Shown here: in pieces, positions 31,158-40,591 of the stretch
Numbering within the stretch: position 1 is the stretch's first letter
Layout: each line of letters starts with the position of its first letter
Assembly (NCBI RefSeq): GCF_000411455.1
Contig: NZ_KE150457.1
Location: 1,638,023-1,702,022 of the forward strand
From: Microbacterium sp. oral taxon 186 str. F0373
GTDB taxonomy: Bacteria > Actinomycetota > Actinomycetes > Actinomycetales > Microbacteriaceae
Length of the DNA stretch: 64,000 nucleotides
Reading direction: 5' to 3'
Made by a program: the position numbers and the translations under genes
Notes under the pieces: model-generated
Seen by the model: the letters and a program-made list of their open reading frames with translations, nothing else
Told to the model about the DNA's origin: nothing
Databases searched by the model: none

Positions 31158-31960
31158 TGCGCACGCGATCGCGGTACGTCCTCGCCGCCTTCATCGCCAC
31201 GGCCATGGCGCTCGCCGGCTGCAGCGCCGGTGCGGGATCGGCGGATGCCGGCCGAGCCGCCTCGGGGACGGCGTCGTCGGACAGCATGTCCGGCGAGCTG
31301 ACCGTCTTCGCCGCGGCGTCGCTGAAGGCGGCCTTCACCCGGCTCGCCGATCAGTTCCAGGCGGCGCACCCGGGTGTGACGATCCGTCCCATCAGCTACG
31401 ACGGCTCGTCGACGCTGGCGACCCAGCTGATCGAGGGCGCCCCCGCCGACGTCTTCGCCTCCGCCGACGAGAAGAACATGCAGAAGGTCGTCGCCGCCGG
31501 GCTCGCCTCCTCGCCGCAGCCGTTCGCGACGAACGTCCTCACCCTCATCGTCCCCTCCGGAAATCCGGCCGGCGTGCAGGGGCTCGCCGACCTCGCCAAC
31601 CCGTCCCTGCGGGTCGTGCTGTGTGCGGCCGACGTGCCGTGCGGCGCGGCCTCGCAGACGCTGCTGCAGAAGGCGGGCGTGACGGCATCCGTCGACAGCT
31701 ACGAGCAGAACGTGACCGCCGTCCTCACGAAAGTGGCCAGCGGCGAGGCGGATGCCGGGCTCGTGTACGTGACCGACGCCACGACGACCGCCGACGTTCA
31801 GACCGTGGCGACGCCCGGCGCCGATGCCGTGGTCAACACGTACCCGATCGTCGCCCTGGACAACGCTGCGAATTCTCCGGCCGCGCGGGCCTTCGTGGAC
31901 TTCGTGCGCTCCGATGCCGCACGCGCCACCCTCACCGACCTCGGCTTCGGTACGCCATGA
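31157..31960 (+). CDS. modA: Molybdate-binding lipoprotein
   Basis: 267 aa. A signal peptide with lipobox LAGC (Cys near 22) is followed by LTVFAAASLKAAFTRLADQF, the standard opening of ModA, then FASADEKNM and GLVYVTDA. It captures molybdate/tungstate outside the cell for ModBC. It is coupled to the regulator upstream and to modB downstream (ATGA). Confidence 0.95.
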   Translation: MRTRSRYVLAAFIATAMALAGCSAGAGSADAGRAASGTASSDSMSGELTVFAAASLKAAFTRLADQFQAAHPGVTIRPISYDGSSTLATQLIEGAPADVFASADEKNMQKVVAAGLASSPQPFATNVLTLIVPSGNPAGVQGLADLANPSLRVVLCAADVPCGAASQTLLQKAGVTASVDSYEQNVTAVLTKVASGEADAGLVYVTDATTTADVQTVATPGADAVVNTYPIVALDNAANSPAARAFVDFVRSDAARATLTDLGFGTP

Positions 31961-32781
31961 CGGTCATCGCGCCGGGGCGGCACGGGCAGCCGCGGGGATT
32001 CGTCCCGCTCGCGCTGGGGGTGCCGGCCGTGCTGGGGCTGGCGGTGCTCGTCGTGCCGCTGACCGCGCTCGTCGGGCGCGTCGACGGGGCGACGCTCTGG
32101 GGAGACATCACGTCGCCGGCAGCGGTGTCGGCGCTCGGGCTGTCACTCGTGACCGGCGCGCTCGCGACCCTCGTCTGCATCGTTCTCGGCATCCCGCTGG
32201 CACTTTGGATCGCGCGGTCGGGTCCGCGCCTGGCGGGAGTGCTGCGGGCGTTCGTCACGGTCCCGCTCGTGCTGCCGCCGATGGTCGGCGGGGTGGCACT
32301 GCTGTTCCTGCTCGGACGCAACGGCTGGCTCGGGCAGTGGCTCGCCGTCGTCGGCGTGCGCCTGCCTTTCACGACCGCGGCCGTCGTGATCGCGCAGACC
32401 TTCGTCGCGCTGCCGTTCCTCGTGCTCGCCGTCGAAGGAGCCCTCCGTGCGACGGGCACGGGCTACGAGCAGGCGGCGGCGGCGCTCGGTGCGGGGCGCT
32501 GGCGCATCCTGTGGCGTATCACGCTGCCGCTGGCGGCTCCCGGCCTCATCGCCGGCACCGTGCTGTGCTTCGCGCGCGCGATCGGGGAGTTCGGCGCGAC
32601 GGCGCTGTTCGCCGGCAATGCGCCGGGGGTGACGCAGACGATGCCGCTGGCGATCTACACCGCGTTCAACGGGGCCGGGGTGTCGCAGGGCACCGCGGTG
32701 GCGCTGTCGCTGCTGCTGCTCGTGACCGCGCTGGCGGTGCTTCTCGCGGTGCGGGCATGGCGCCCGGGAGCGACCCGGTGA
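31957..32781 (+). CDS. modB: Molybdate ABC transporter permease
   Basis: 274 aa, five or six membrane segments. LPLVLPPMVGGVALLFLLG-type helix and the EAA loop YEQAAAALGAGRWRILWRITLP are characteristic of ModB. The start overlaps the modA stop and its stop overlaps the modC start (GTGA). Confidence 0.95.
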   Translation: MTVIAPGRHGQPRGFVPLALGVPAVLGLAVLVVPLTALVGRVDGATLWGDITSPAAVSALGLSLVTGALATLVCIVLGIPLALWIARSGPRLAGVLRAFVTVPLVLPPMVGGVALLFLLGRNGWLGQWLAVVGVRLPFTTAAVVIAQTFVALPFLVLAVEGALRATGTGYEQAAAALGAGRWRILWRITLPLAAPGLIAGTVLCFARAIGEFGATALFAGNAPGVTQTMPLAIYTAFNGAGVSQGTAVALSLLLLVTALAVLLAVRAWRPGATR

Positions 32782-33890
32782 GCGGCGCGGCGCTCGAGGC
32801 GCACGTCGTCGTGCGGCGCGAGGGGTTCGTCCTGGATGCCGAGATCTCGGCATCCGCGGGGGAGATCGTCGCCGTCATGGGCCCGAGTGGTGCGGGCAAG
32901 TCCACCCTCGTCTCGGTGATCGCCGGGCTGCTGGCGATCACCGAGGGCCGTGTGCACGTCGCCGGCGAGGTCGTGTCGTCGCCGCGCGTGCAGCTCGCGC
33001 CGCAGCGCCGCGGGGTCGTGCTGCTGGGGCAGGATCCGCACCTGTTCCCCCATCTGTCCGCGCGGGACAACGTCGCCTTCGGCGTGCGCGTGTCCGCGGG
33101 GGAGGGGCGCGCGGCCGGGCGGGTCGAGCGGCGCTCGCGTGCCGAGCGGGCGCTCGCTGAGGTGGGCCTCTCCGGGATCGGGCATCGTCGTCCGGCGGAG
33201 CTGTCCGGCGGACAGCAACAGCGGGTCGCGCTGGCGCGCGCACTGGCCACCGAGCCGCGGGTGCTTCTGCTGGACGAGCCGTTCACGGCGCTCGATCCGG
33301 TGACGGTTGCGGACATCCGCCGCACGCTCGCCGAGCGTGTGCGCGCGGCGGGGTGCACGACGGTCTTCGTGACGCACGACGTGGTCGACGCCGTCGCCGT
33401 CGCGGATCGCCTCGTCGTGCTCGAAGCGGGGCGGGTGACTCAGCAGGGCCCGGTGCGTGAGGTGCTCACGGCCCCGGCCACGGATTTCGTCGCCGCCCTC
33501 GCCGGCGTCAATCGGGTGGACGGGCGTGTGGAGGACGGCGTGTGGGCGGTCGGGGTGCTGCGCCTGCGAGCTGCGGGGGTGCGCGACGGGGACGCGGTGG
33601 CGCTCATCCCGATCGGTGCCGTACGCCTTGAGAGCGAAGGGTCCGGGGCATCGGAGGGCGAGGCCGCGGGGGCCGGCGCCACCGAGCCGGTGCGGGCCTC
33701 CGGCACCGCGACGTGGACGGCGCGCGTGGAACGCATCGAGGCGACGCCCGCGGGCGCCCGCGTGTACACGGCGTCACCGCCGGTCGTCTGCGAGCTCACC
33801 GTCGCGCAGATGCTCGCCGCGGAGACGGCGGAAGGCGACGCGGTGCGCCTGTCGGTGGATGCCGCGGACGTGCGGATCGTCGCGAGCTGA
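32778..33890 (+). CDS. modC: Molybdate ABC transporter ATPase
   Basis: 370 aa. Walker A GPSGAGKST (near 34), signature LSGGQQQRVALARAL (near 138), Walker B VLLLDEPFTALD and the H-loop FVTHDV are complete. A C-terminal Mop/TOBE domain (about 290-370, beginning ATWTARVERIEATPAGARVY) may bind molybdate and inhibit uptake. An Ala/Gly/Glu-rich linker of about 20 residues precedes this domain. Confidence 0.95.
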   Translation: MSGAALEAHVVVRREGFVLDAEISASAGEIVAVMGPSGAGKSTLVSVIAGLLAITEGRVHVAGEVVSSPRVQLAPQRRGVVLLGQDPHLFPHLSARDNVAFGVRVSAGEGRAAGRVERRSRAERALAEVGLSGIGHRRPAELSGGQQQRVALARALATEPRVLLLDEPFTALDPVTVADIRRTLAERVRAAGCTTVFVTHDVVDAVAVADRLVVLEAGRVTQQGPVREVLTAPATDFVAALAGVNRVDGRVEDGVWAVGVLRLRAAGVRDGDAVALIPIGAVRLESEGSGASEGEAAGAGATEPVRASGTATWTARVERIEATPAGARVYTASPPVVCELTVAQMLAAETAEGDAVRLSVDAADVRIVAS

Positions 33891-33899
33891 GTGCGCGTC

Positions 33900-33929
33900 G
33901 ACGGCGGCGTGCTGTCACGCCCCGCCGTC
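33900..33929. terminator. Hairpin between convergent modC and TPR gene
   Basis: GACGGCGGCGTG (33900-33911) pairs with a complement at 33916-33929, with one small bulge. It lies between converging stop codons. Confidence 0.5.
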
Positions 33930-34430
33930 TGCGGCGACGTCCAGATCTCGCAGGTAGTCCGCGTTTGCGCGCAGCGATGCGCGGTAGCGATCCAGCTCCG
34001 TCTCCGGCGCGTGCGCGGCGACGACATCGAGCAGCTCGGCGAAGGCCGCGTGGACCTGGCCGGCAGCATGAAGGCTGAGGGCCTCGAACACGGCCAGTGA
34101 GACCGCTTCGGGGAACTCGTCGCGAGCGTCGGCGAACACCCGGAGGGACTCGTCGAACCGATCGAGGTTTCGCAGCGTGCTGGCGTACTGGAGCAGGCAT
34201 CGGCGGCGGATGTCGCCGGTCAGACCGGCGTCGAGCGCGCGCGGATACAGAGCCGAGGCCGCGCTTTCGTCACCGGCGGTGTCATGCGCCCCAGCGAGCT
34301 CGTACAGGACACGCGCGTGATCGGGATGCCGGGCGTGGATCTCCTCGAGCGCCGCGATCGTCGGCGCCATCGCATCGCGATCTCGCGCCGCGAAGATGCG
34401 GTCCAACTCGGCATCGAGGCTCTCGCTCAT
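33915..34430 (-). CDS. Tetratricopeptide-repeat protein
   Basis: 171 aa, all helical. Successive 34-residue-like units are visible: ALEEIHARHPDHARVLYELA, then AGDESAASALYPRALDAG, then LRNLDRFDESLRVFADARDEFP. There is no signal or enzymatic motif; TPR proteins act as protein-binding scaffolds. It lies 12 bp downstream of the HNH nuclease gene on the same strand and may share its transcript, but no functional link can be shown. Confidence 0.8.
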   Translation of the reverse strand: MSESLDAELDRIFAARDRDAMAPTIAALEEIHARHPDHARVLYELAGAHDTAGDESAASALYPRALDAGLTGDIRRRCLLQYASTLRNLDRFDESLRVFADARDEFPEAVSLAVFEALSLHAAGQVHAAFAELLDVVAAHAPETELDRYRASLRANADYLRDLDVAADGGA

Positions 34431-34442
34431 CCGTCGATCCTC

Positions 34443-35954
34443 TCAGAACGGTGGCGGCTCGCCCCCGCCAGGTGCCGGTGTGGTGGTGTCGGGGACGAAT
34501 CGGACGCGGCTGGGCGGGTGGTCTTCGTAGTGTCGTCCGGTGGGGGAGGTCCATTGCAGGGTTCCGCCTCCGAGGTGCCGTACTCGCCAGGTGGTGTGGT
34601 GTTTGAGCGTGTGGTGTCGTCGGCACAGGTGGGCGAGGTTATCGTGTGCGGTCGCTCCGCCGATCGCGGCGGCGGTGGTGTGGTCCTGGTCGCATCGGTG
34701 TGCGGGGCGGGTGCATCCGGGCGTGCGGCATCGTTCATCCCGTGCGCTCAGGTAGCGGCGAAGGCCCGCGGACGGCCGGTACCGGTCGACCGCGACCGGG
34801 ATGCCGGCGATGGGGTCTGTGAACACCCGATCCCACCCGGGTGCGAGCCCGGTGAGTCTTCGGGCGAGGGCGGGCTGGATCGGTCCGTACCCGGTCAGGA
34901 TCGCTGGACCTGCGTCCGGGGCGCCGGCGAGAGTGAGTGCGGGGATCGTCAACTGAATCTGCGCGGTCACCGTCTCCAGCCCCGCCCCGGTGGCTGTGGT
35001 GGTGGGAGTGGCGGTGAGCAGCAGGTCGCTCAGGATGTCAGCGCGCACCTGCGCGAGCGAGCGGTGATCCTTCTCCTGCACGCAGATCGCACCACCGCAG
35101 GATGCTGGGTCGGTGTCGGCGTTGCCAATATCGCTGGTAGTGCGCGCCGTCCCAGTGACGACGCTCTGCCCGTCGTTGTCACCACCATCTCCACTGTCTG
35201 CATCACCTTCACCACCGCCGCTCGCGGCCGCGCCGTCGGCGGCGCCTTCGGGGTGGTCGAGGACGTGGCAGGCGCGGCTGGTGAGGGCGTCGTGGATCGC
35301 GTAGGCGAGGGGTGCGGGAAGGTCGGCGATCAGGCGTGCCATCCCGTCATCCAGGTCGAACAGTCGGACCGAGCGGGTCTCGTACGCGCGGTCGGTGGCG
35401 TCGGTGAACGCGTCGGGGTCGATGGTCGCAGCGATGACTTTCACCGCCGCCGTCATCCGCGTCGGAGACTCCGTCCGTGCGGCCTCCAGGGCGAGGGCTT
35501 CGAAACGGGCACGATCGTCGGGCGTGCGAAGCAGCATCCCGATGCGACTGATCGCCCACGCGTGCGCCGCATCAATGCCGCCGTCCTCCCACACCTTCAA
35601 GGTGGTGGGGAAGTGCTCACGCAGCAGGAACGCTTCCGACATGCGCCGCTGCACACCCCGATCCGACACCCGCAGCGCCATCGCGAGCTCCAATGCGACC
35701 TCTCGGAGCGGTAGGTCCGCGTCGGATGAGCGCACGCGTGCCCGCCCCAGTTGCTGTGCTTCCTGCCGCAACAGTTCGACCCGATCCGCAACCAGATCCA
35801 CCGCAGCCGCCAGCAACCGGGCTTCTGCCGCCTGCGCCGCCGCCGCGCGACGACGCGTATCGACGACGCCATCGACCAGCCCGTCCAACGCCGGCCACGC
35901 CGAACCCGCGGACCCGACCGACTCGACCGGACGAGCATCGGATACCGCGAGCAT
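34443..35954 (-). CDS. DUF222 / HNH endonuclease (13E12 repeat family)
   Basis: 503 aa. The N-terminal helical DUF222 domain covers about residues 20-330, and the C-terminal HNH nuclease reads CRTPGCTRPAHRCDQDH, then HDNLAHLCRRHHTLKHH, with both zinc Cys pairs and the catalytic His. A low-complexity Gly/Asp/Ser linker (about 232-265) interrupts DUF222. AGGGGG lies upstream of the ATG. Many actinobacterial genomes carry multiple copies, which behave like mobile or selfish families, and mycobacterial members are often LexA-controlled. Here an SOS-like box sits in the promoter. Confidence 0.9.
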   Translation of the reverse strand: MLAVSDARPVESVGSAGSAWPALDGLVDGVVDTRRRAAAAQAAEARLLAAAVDLVADRVELLRQEAQQLGRARVRSSDADLPLREVALELAMALRVSDRGVQRRMSEAFLLREHFPTTLKVWEDGGIDAAHAWAISRIGMLLRTPDDRARFEALALEAARTESPTRMTAAVKVIAATIDPDAFTDATDRAYETRSVRLFDLDDGMARLIADLPAPLAYAIHDALTSRACHVLDHPEGAADGAAASGGGEGDADSGDGGDNDGQSVVTGTARTTSDIGNADTDPASCGGAICVQEKDHRSLAQVRADILSDLLLTATPTTTATGAGLETVTAQIQLTIPALTLAGAPDAGPAILTGYGPIQPALARRLTGLAPGWDRVFTDPIAGIPVAVDRYRPSAGLRRYLSARDERCRTPGCTRPAHRCDQDHTTAAAIGGATAHDNLAHLCRRHHTLKHHTTWRVRHLGGGTLQWTSPTGRHYEDHPPSRVRFVPDTTTPAPGGGEPPPF

Positions 35955-36045
35955 GATTCACCCCCTAGAGACCTGCAGGCACATCGGCGCGTCAGGGCCG
36001 ATCGCCCCGCCGCCAGGGGGCATGCGACGGGTTGTTCTTCCCTCC

Positions 36046-36074
36046 ACTATAGAACAAAAGTACGAAACTGGCAA
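36046..36074 (-). promoter_or_regulatory. HNH-gene promoter with LexA (SOS) box
   Basis: On the minus strand a -35 TTGCCA (36069-36074) and -10 TATAGT (36046-36051) are 17 bp apart. The spacer and -10 edge (36050-36065) hold GAAC-AAAA-GTAC flanked by T and GA, two mismatches from the actinobacterial SOS box TCGAAC-N4-GTTCGA. LexA bound here would block RNA polymerase. Confidence 0.65.
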
Positions 36075-36113
36075 GAGAATCCGCTATTCGGCCTCCGCCC
36101 GCGCACAGCCGGG

Positions 36114-36126
36114 TAGCCTCGGTGCA
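36114..36126 (+). promoter_or_regulatory. Leaderless -10 box of moaA
   Basis: TAGCCT at 36114-36119, six bases, then ATG 36126. Confidence 0.55.
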
Positions 36127-37184
36127 TGCCCGCCGTCCCGCTCATGCTGCGCACGGGACGCGCCGCGTCAGCGCGGCCGACGGCCCCGGGCGCCCCGCTC
36201 GTCGACCGTTTCGGTCGCGTGCACCGTGACCTGCGGATCTCGCTGACCGACCGGTGCTCGCTGCGGTGCACCTACTGCATGCCCGAGCAGGGCAACGAGT
36301 GGCTCGCGCGCACCAGCATCCTCTCGACCGATGAGATCGTGCGGGTCGCGCGGTTGGCGGCGGTATCCGGGATCACGACCTTCCGGCTGACGGGCGGCGA
36401 GCCACTGCTGCGCGCCGACATCGTCGACGTCGTGCGGCGTATCGCCGCGATCGCCGGTCCCGACGGCCCCGTCGAGGTCGCCCTCACGACGAACGGCATC
36501 CGCCTGGGCGAGGTGCTGCCCGACCTCATCGATGCCGGGCTTGACCGCCTCAACATCTCGATCGACACTCTCGACCGCGACCGCTTCCGCGAGCTCACCC
36601 GACGCGACCGCCTCGACGATGTCGTGGAGGGCATCGCCGCGGCATCCGCATCGGGCCTTCGCCCGCTCAAGCTCAACGCGGTCGCCATGCGTGGCGTCAA
36701 CGACCACGAGCTCGTCGACCTCGTCGCCTTCGCGCTCGATCACGGCGCCGAGATGCGCTTCATCGAACAGATGCCTCTGGATGCCGGTCACACATGGGAT
36801 CGCGCCCGCATGGTGACCCGCGACGAGATCCTCTCAGCGCTCTCGGAACGCTGGAGCCTCGAGCCCGTTCCGGGTCGCGGGGGAGCGCCTGCGGAGCGTT
36901 TCCTGCTCGATGGCGGACCCGCCGCTGTCGGCGTGATCGCCTCGGTCACCGCCCCGTTCTGCGGCGCATGCGACCGCCTGCGGCTCACCGCGGACGGTCA
37001 GCTGCGCAACTGCCTGTTCTCCAACGACGAGTACGACCTTATGCCGCTGCTGCGCGCCGGCGCCGACGATGTCGCGCTCGACGCGCTGCTGCACGACTGC
37101 ATCGCCGGCAAGCTTCCCGGCCACGCGATCGACGATCCGTCGTTCCTGCAGCCGGCGCGCGGGATGAACGCGATCGGCGGCTGA
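36126..37184 (+). CDS. moaA: GTP 3',8-cyclase
   Basis: 352 aa. The radical-SAM Cys-X3-Cys-X2-Cys reads CSLRCTYC (near 49), followed by FRLTGGEPLLR; the C-terminal [4Fe-4S] ligands are in APFCGACDRLRLTADGQLRNC. The tail MNAIGG replaces the usual M-x-x-I-G-G and keeps the essential Gly-Gly. MoaA makes 3',8-cyclo-GTP, the first molybdenum-cofactor intermediate, which MoaC then rearranges. It is monocistronic and separated from the other moa genes by the TPR and HNH genes. It converges on cydC with 2 bp between stops. Confidence 0.96.
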   Translation: MPAVPLMLRTGRAASARPTAPGAPLVDRFGRVHRDLRISLTDRCSLRCTYCMPEQGNEWLARTSILSTDEIVRVARLAAVSGITTFRLTGGEPLLRADIVDVVRRIAAIAGPDGPVEVALTTNGIRLGEVLPDLIDAGLDRLNISIDTLDRDRFRELTRRDRLDDVVEGIAAASASGLRPLKLNAVAMRGVNDHELVDLVAFALDHGAEMRFIEQMPLDAGHTWDRARMVTRDEILSALSERWSLEPVPGRGGAPAERFLLDGGPAAVGVIASVTAPFCGACDRLRLTADGQLRNCLFSNDEYDLMPLLRAGADDVALDALLHDCIAGKLPGHAIDDPSFLQPARGMNAIGG

Positions 37185-37186
37185 GC

Positions 37187-38866
37187 TCAGGCTTCGATGC
37201 GTCCGCCGGTCAGCCGCACCGTGCGGTCGACGAGCTCGGCGGGGACGTCGACGTGCGAGATCAGCACGACGGCGCGGTCGGGTCCGACGGCACCGAGCAG
37301 GTCGGTCAGGAGGGCGTCGGAGGCGTCCGCGTCGACGCCGGCGGTCGGCTCGTCGAGCACCAGCACGGGGAAGCCGTGCAGCAGCGCCCGTGCTAGCGCG
37401 ATCCGCTGGGCCTGCCCGCCCGACACGAGGGCTCCGCGCTCGCCGACGCGCGCATCCAGGCCGCCGCGCTCGGCGAGCCAGTCGCCCAGGCCCACCCGCT
37501 GCAGCACCGCCTCCAGCTCGGCATCCGTGGCCGTGTCGCGGGCGAAGAGGAGGTTCTGCCGGATGTCCTCGTCGAAGAGCATCGGCTGCTGTTCGCAGAG
37601 CCCGACCGTCTCGCGGACGGTGTCGGGGTCGAGGTCGTGCACATCGACCCCGCCGATCGTGTAGCGGCCGGCGGTCGTCTCCAAGAAGCGCACGAGGACG
37701 TGCGCCGCCGTGGTCTTGCCGGCGCCGCTGGAGCCCACGACCAGGATCCGCTCGCCCGGGGCGACCGTCAGATCCAACGCGTGCAGGGCATCCTCTGCGG
37801 CTCCCGGCCAGCGCGCCGCGACGCCCTGCAGAACGAGGCCAGCGCCGAGAGCGGCGTCCGTTCGTGCGTGCGCATCGGCGTCGCGGGCGACCTCGAGCGG
37901 GATGCCCGCCGGTGCCTCGTCCGGCACGGCCTCGGCGATGCGTGCGGCCGCGGCGCGCACCTGTCGCCATGAAGACGCTGCCGCCGGCACCGCGGCGAAG
38001 ACCTCGAACACGGCCATCGGCACGAGCACCGCGACGGCGAAGGCAGGAGCGGTGATCGTCCCGTCGCCGAGCGCCGGAACGGCGGCCAGCACGGCGAAGA
38101 CGGAGGCCGCGCCAGCCAGCACCGACACGACGGCCGTCGAGCCCGCCTGCGCACCCGCCCGGCGGGTCACCGCCCGCCGCAACGCGACATCCGCCGCGGC
38201 GATGCGCTGCGCACTGTGCGCGTCGGCTCCGTACGCGGCGAGAACGTCCAAGCTCGCGAGATGATCGAGCACGGCGTCGGCGAGGCGTGCGCGCAACGGC
38301 GCGATGGAACGTTCGGCGCGAGATCCGGCCACCCATCCCCAGCCGACCGCAACGACCGCCGCCACGAGGAGGCACGCGAGCAGGGTGAGCGCCGCCGGCC
38401 ACCAGACGATCCCGACGAGCACGACGGCGCCGAGGGCCACCGTCGCCGACGACACGAGCGGCAGCACGACGCGCAGCGGCAGGTTCTGCAGCTCGTCCAC
38501 GTCGTCGACGAGAGCGCCGAGCACCGAGCCGCGCCGCGTGCGGGTCAGTCCGTCGGGGGCGAGCGGAATGAGCCTGCGTACCAGGTCGGTGCGCGTCACC
38601 GCGAGCTGGCGCAGCGCCGCATCGTGGCTCGCGAGTCGCTCGGTGTAGCGGAAGGCGGCCCGGCTGAGAGCGAAGGCGCGCACGCCCACGACGGCGGCCG
38701 ACAGGTACATCACCGGAGGCTGCTCGCTGGCGCGCACGATGAGCCACGCGCTGCAGGCGAGCAGGGCGACCGCCGACGCCTCCGAGAGGAAGCCCGACGC
38801 GGCGCCCGGCCAGAATCGGCGCAACGACGGCATCGCCCGCCGCAGCACGTCCGTCGTCGTGGTCAT
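37187..38866 (-). CDS. cydC: Thiol reductant ABC exporter subunit CydC
   Basis: 559 aa from ATG 38866, which overlaps the cydD stop (ATGA). The exporter transmembrane domain covers about 1-300. The ATPase part shows Walker A VGSSGAGKTT, Q-loop LCEQQPMLFDEDI, signature VSGGQAQRIALARAL and Walker B LVLDEPTAGVD. CydDC exports cysteine/glutathione-like thiols and is required to assemble cytochrome bd. It is the last gene of the cydABDC operon. Confidence 0.93.
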   Translation of the reverse strand: MTTTTDVLRRAMPSLRRFWPGAASGFLSEASAVALLACSAWLIVRASEQPPVMYLSAAVVGVRAFALSRAAFRYTERLASHDAALRQLAVTRTDLVRRLIPLAPDGLTRTRRGSVLGALVDDVDELQNLPLRVVLPLVSSATVALGAVVLVGIVWWPAALTLLACLLVAAVVAVGWGWVAGSRAERSIAPLRARLADAVLDHLASLDVLAAYGADAHSAQRIAAADVALRRAVTRRAGAQAGSTAVVSVLAGAASVFAVLAAVPALGDGTITAPAFAVAVLVPMAVFEVFAAVPAAASSWRQVRAAAARIAEAVPDEAPAGIPLEVARDADAHARTDAALGAGLVLQGVAARWPGAAEDALHALDLTVAPGERILVVGSSGAGKTTAAHVLVRFLETTAGRYTIGGVDVHDLDPDTVRETVGLCEQQPMLFDEDIRQNLLFARDTATDAELEAVLQRVGLGDWLAERGGLDARVGERGALVSGGQAQRIALARALLHGFPVLVLDEPTAGVDADASDALLTDLLGAVGPDRAVVLISHVDVPAELVDRTVRLTGGRIEA

Positions 38867-40566
38867 GCTCCGACCCCCGCCGGTGTCGCCGACAGCGTCA
38901 CGACGCGGTCGGCGATCTCCCGCGCGCTGCGCCGGTGAGAGATGAGAAGCACCGTCGCTCCGCCATCGGCGAGATCCCGGATGCCGCGCCACAGGGCCGC
39001 CTCCGTCGCGGCATCCAGTGCGGAACTCGGCTCGTCGAGGGCGATCACGGCGGCGCGAGCGCGAAGGTGACGGAAGACGGCGCGCGCCACGGCGACGCGC
39101 TGGGCCTGTCCGCCGGACAATCCCGCGCCCTGCACCCCGAGCTGCTGGTCGGGATCGAGCGCGCCCGCCTGGGCGAGCTCCAGCGCGCGTGCGACCAGGG
39201 GGCCCCGCGATGCCGCGGCAGTCTCATCGTCGCCCAGCGCGACATTGTCTGCGATGGTGCCGGAGATCAGTCCCGGATGCTGCCCGGCCCAGGCCAGCCA
39301 CGTCGCGGGGGAGAGCGCGTTCACCGGCGTGCCGTCCAGCTCGGCGCGCCCGTCGAAGGTGACCGCGCCGCGGAGGGCCGCGAACACGCTCGACTTGCCC
39401 GCGCCGCTCGGCCCTTCGATGAGCGTGACGGTGCCGGGCTCCGCGACGAGGTCGACGGAGGGCAGGAGCAGGTCGCCGCGCCGGACGCGCAGTCCGGTGA
39501 GCACGAGTCGTCCCGGGCCGGCGCCCACCGTCGCGGCGTCGGCCGTCCGCGGCGCGCGCTGCGCATGGGCGGCGAGCTCGCGGGCCTCGTCGAGCACCGC
39601 GAAGACGTCGTCGGTCGCGGCCACGCCTTCTGCAGCGGCATGGAACTGCACGCCGACCTGGCGCAGCGGAAGGTAGGCCTCGGGCGCCAGCAGCAGCACG
39701 AACAGGCCGACGGCGAGCGCCAGTGACCCGTCGACCAGGCGGAAGCCGATCGACACGGCCACGATCGCGACCGAGATCGACGCCAGCAGCTCGAGGGCGA
39801 AACCCGACAGGAACGACACGCGCAGCACCCGCATCGTCTCGACGCGGTAGGTGTCGGTGACTTTCTCGATCGACCGCACGGCGCGATGCTGACGGCCGAA
39901 GACCTTGAGCGTCGACAGGCCCTGGACCGTATCGGCGAAGCGGGCGGCCAGGCGCCCCAGCGTGCGCCACTGCTTCTGCTGCACCGTGCGCGTCGCGAGG
40001 CCGATCAGCACCATGAACAGCGGGATCAGGGGGAGAGTGAGCAGCACCGTGAGCCCGGAGATCCAGTCCTGCCACCACATCACGGCGACCAGCACCGGGG
40101 TCGCGATCACGGTGAGCACGAGCTGTGGCAGATAGCGTCCGAAGTACGCGTCCAACGCTTCGAGGCCGCGCCCCGCGGTCACCGCGAGCTGCGCGCTGTT
40201 GCGGCCTGCCAGCCATCCCGGGCCCAGGATGCCGACGGCATCCACGAGCTGCGCCCGCAGCTGCGCCTGTACGCGCGCGGCTGCACGCGCCGAGAGGGCT
40301 TCGCGTGCCCACAGCAGCAGCGCACGGGCGGTGATGACGGCCGCCAGTGCGGTCAGCAGCGTGGTCAGCTCGGCCCACGGCATCCCGTCGATGGCGCGCG
40401 TGATCACGCGTGTCAGGAGCCAGGCGAACGCGACGACGACGGCGGTCTGCAACGCGCCGATCACGGCGATCGCGGCGAAGAACGCCCGCGACGCCGACGC
40501 GTAGCGCACCAGTCGCGGGTCGACGGGCCGCACCCGCGTGCGGCCCTGGTCGGCTTCGGTTGCCAT
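38863..40566 (-). CDS. cydD: Thiol reductant ABC exporter subunit CydD
   Basis: 567 aa from ATG 40566 (weak AGGATCG upstream; ATG 40584 is an alternative). The membrane half has the typical GRGLEALDAYFGRYLPQL and LPLIPLFMVLIGLATR. The nucleotide-binding half has Walker A GPSGAGKSS, signature LSGGQAQRVAVARAV and Walker B VIALDEPSSALD. It forms a heterodimer with CydC. A strong hairpin separates it from cydB. Confidence 0.93.
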   Translation of the reverse strand: MATEADQGRTRVRPVDPRLVRYASASRAFFAAIAVIGALQTAVVVAFAWLLTRVITRAIDGMPWAELTTLLTALAAVITARALLLWAREALSARAAARVQAQLRAQLVDAVGILGPGWLAGRNSAQLAVTAGRGLEALDAYFGRYLPQLVLTVIATPVLVAVMWWQDWISGLTVLLTLPLIPLFMVLIGLATRTVQQKQWRTLGRLAARFADTVQGLSTLKVFGRQHRAVRSIEKVTDTYRVETMRVLRVSFLSGFALELLASISVAIVAVSIGFRLVDGSLALAVGLFVLLLAPEAYLPLRQVGVQFHAAAEGVAATDDVFAVLDEARELAAHAQRAPRTADAATVGAGPGRLVLTGLRVRRGDLLLPSVDLVAEPGTVTLIEGPSGAGKSSVFAALRGAVTFDGRAELDGTPVNALSPATWLAWAGQHPGLISGTIADNVALGDDETAAASRGPLVARALELAQAGALDPDQQLGVQGAGLSGGQAQRVAVARAVFRHLRARAAVIALDEPSSALDAATEAALWRGIRDLADGGATVLLISHRRSAREIADRVVTLSATPAGVGA

Positions 40567-40591
40567 TGTTCGATCCTGCCTCATAAACGGA

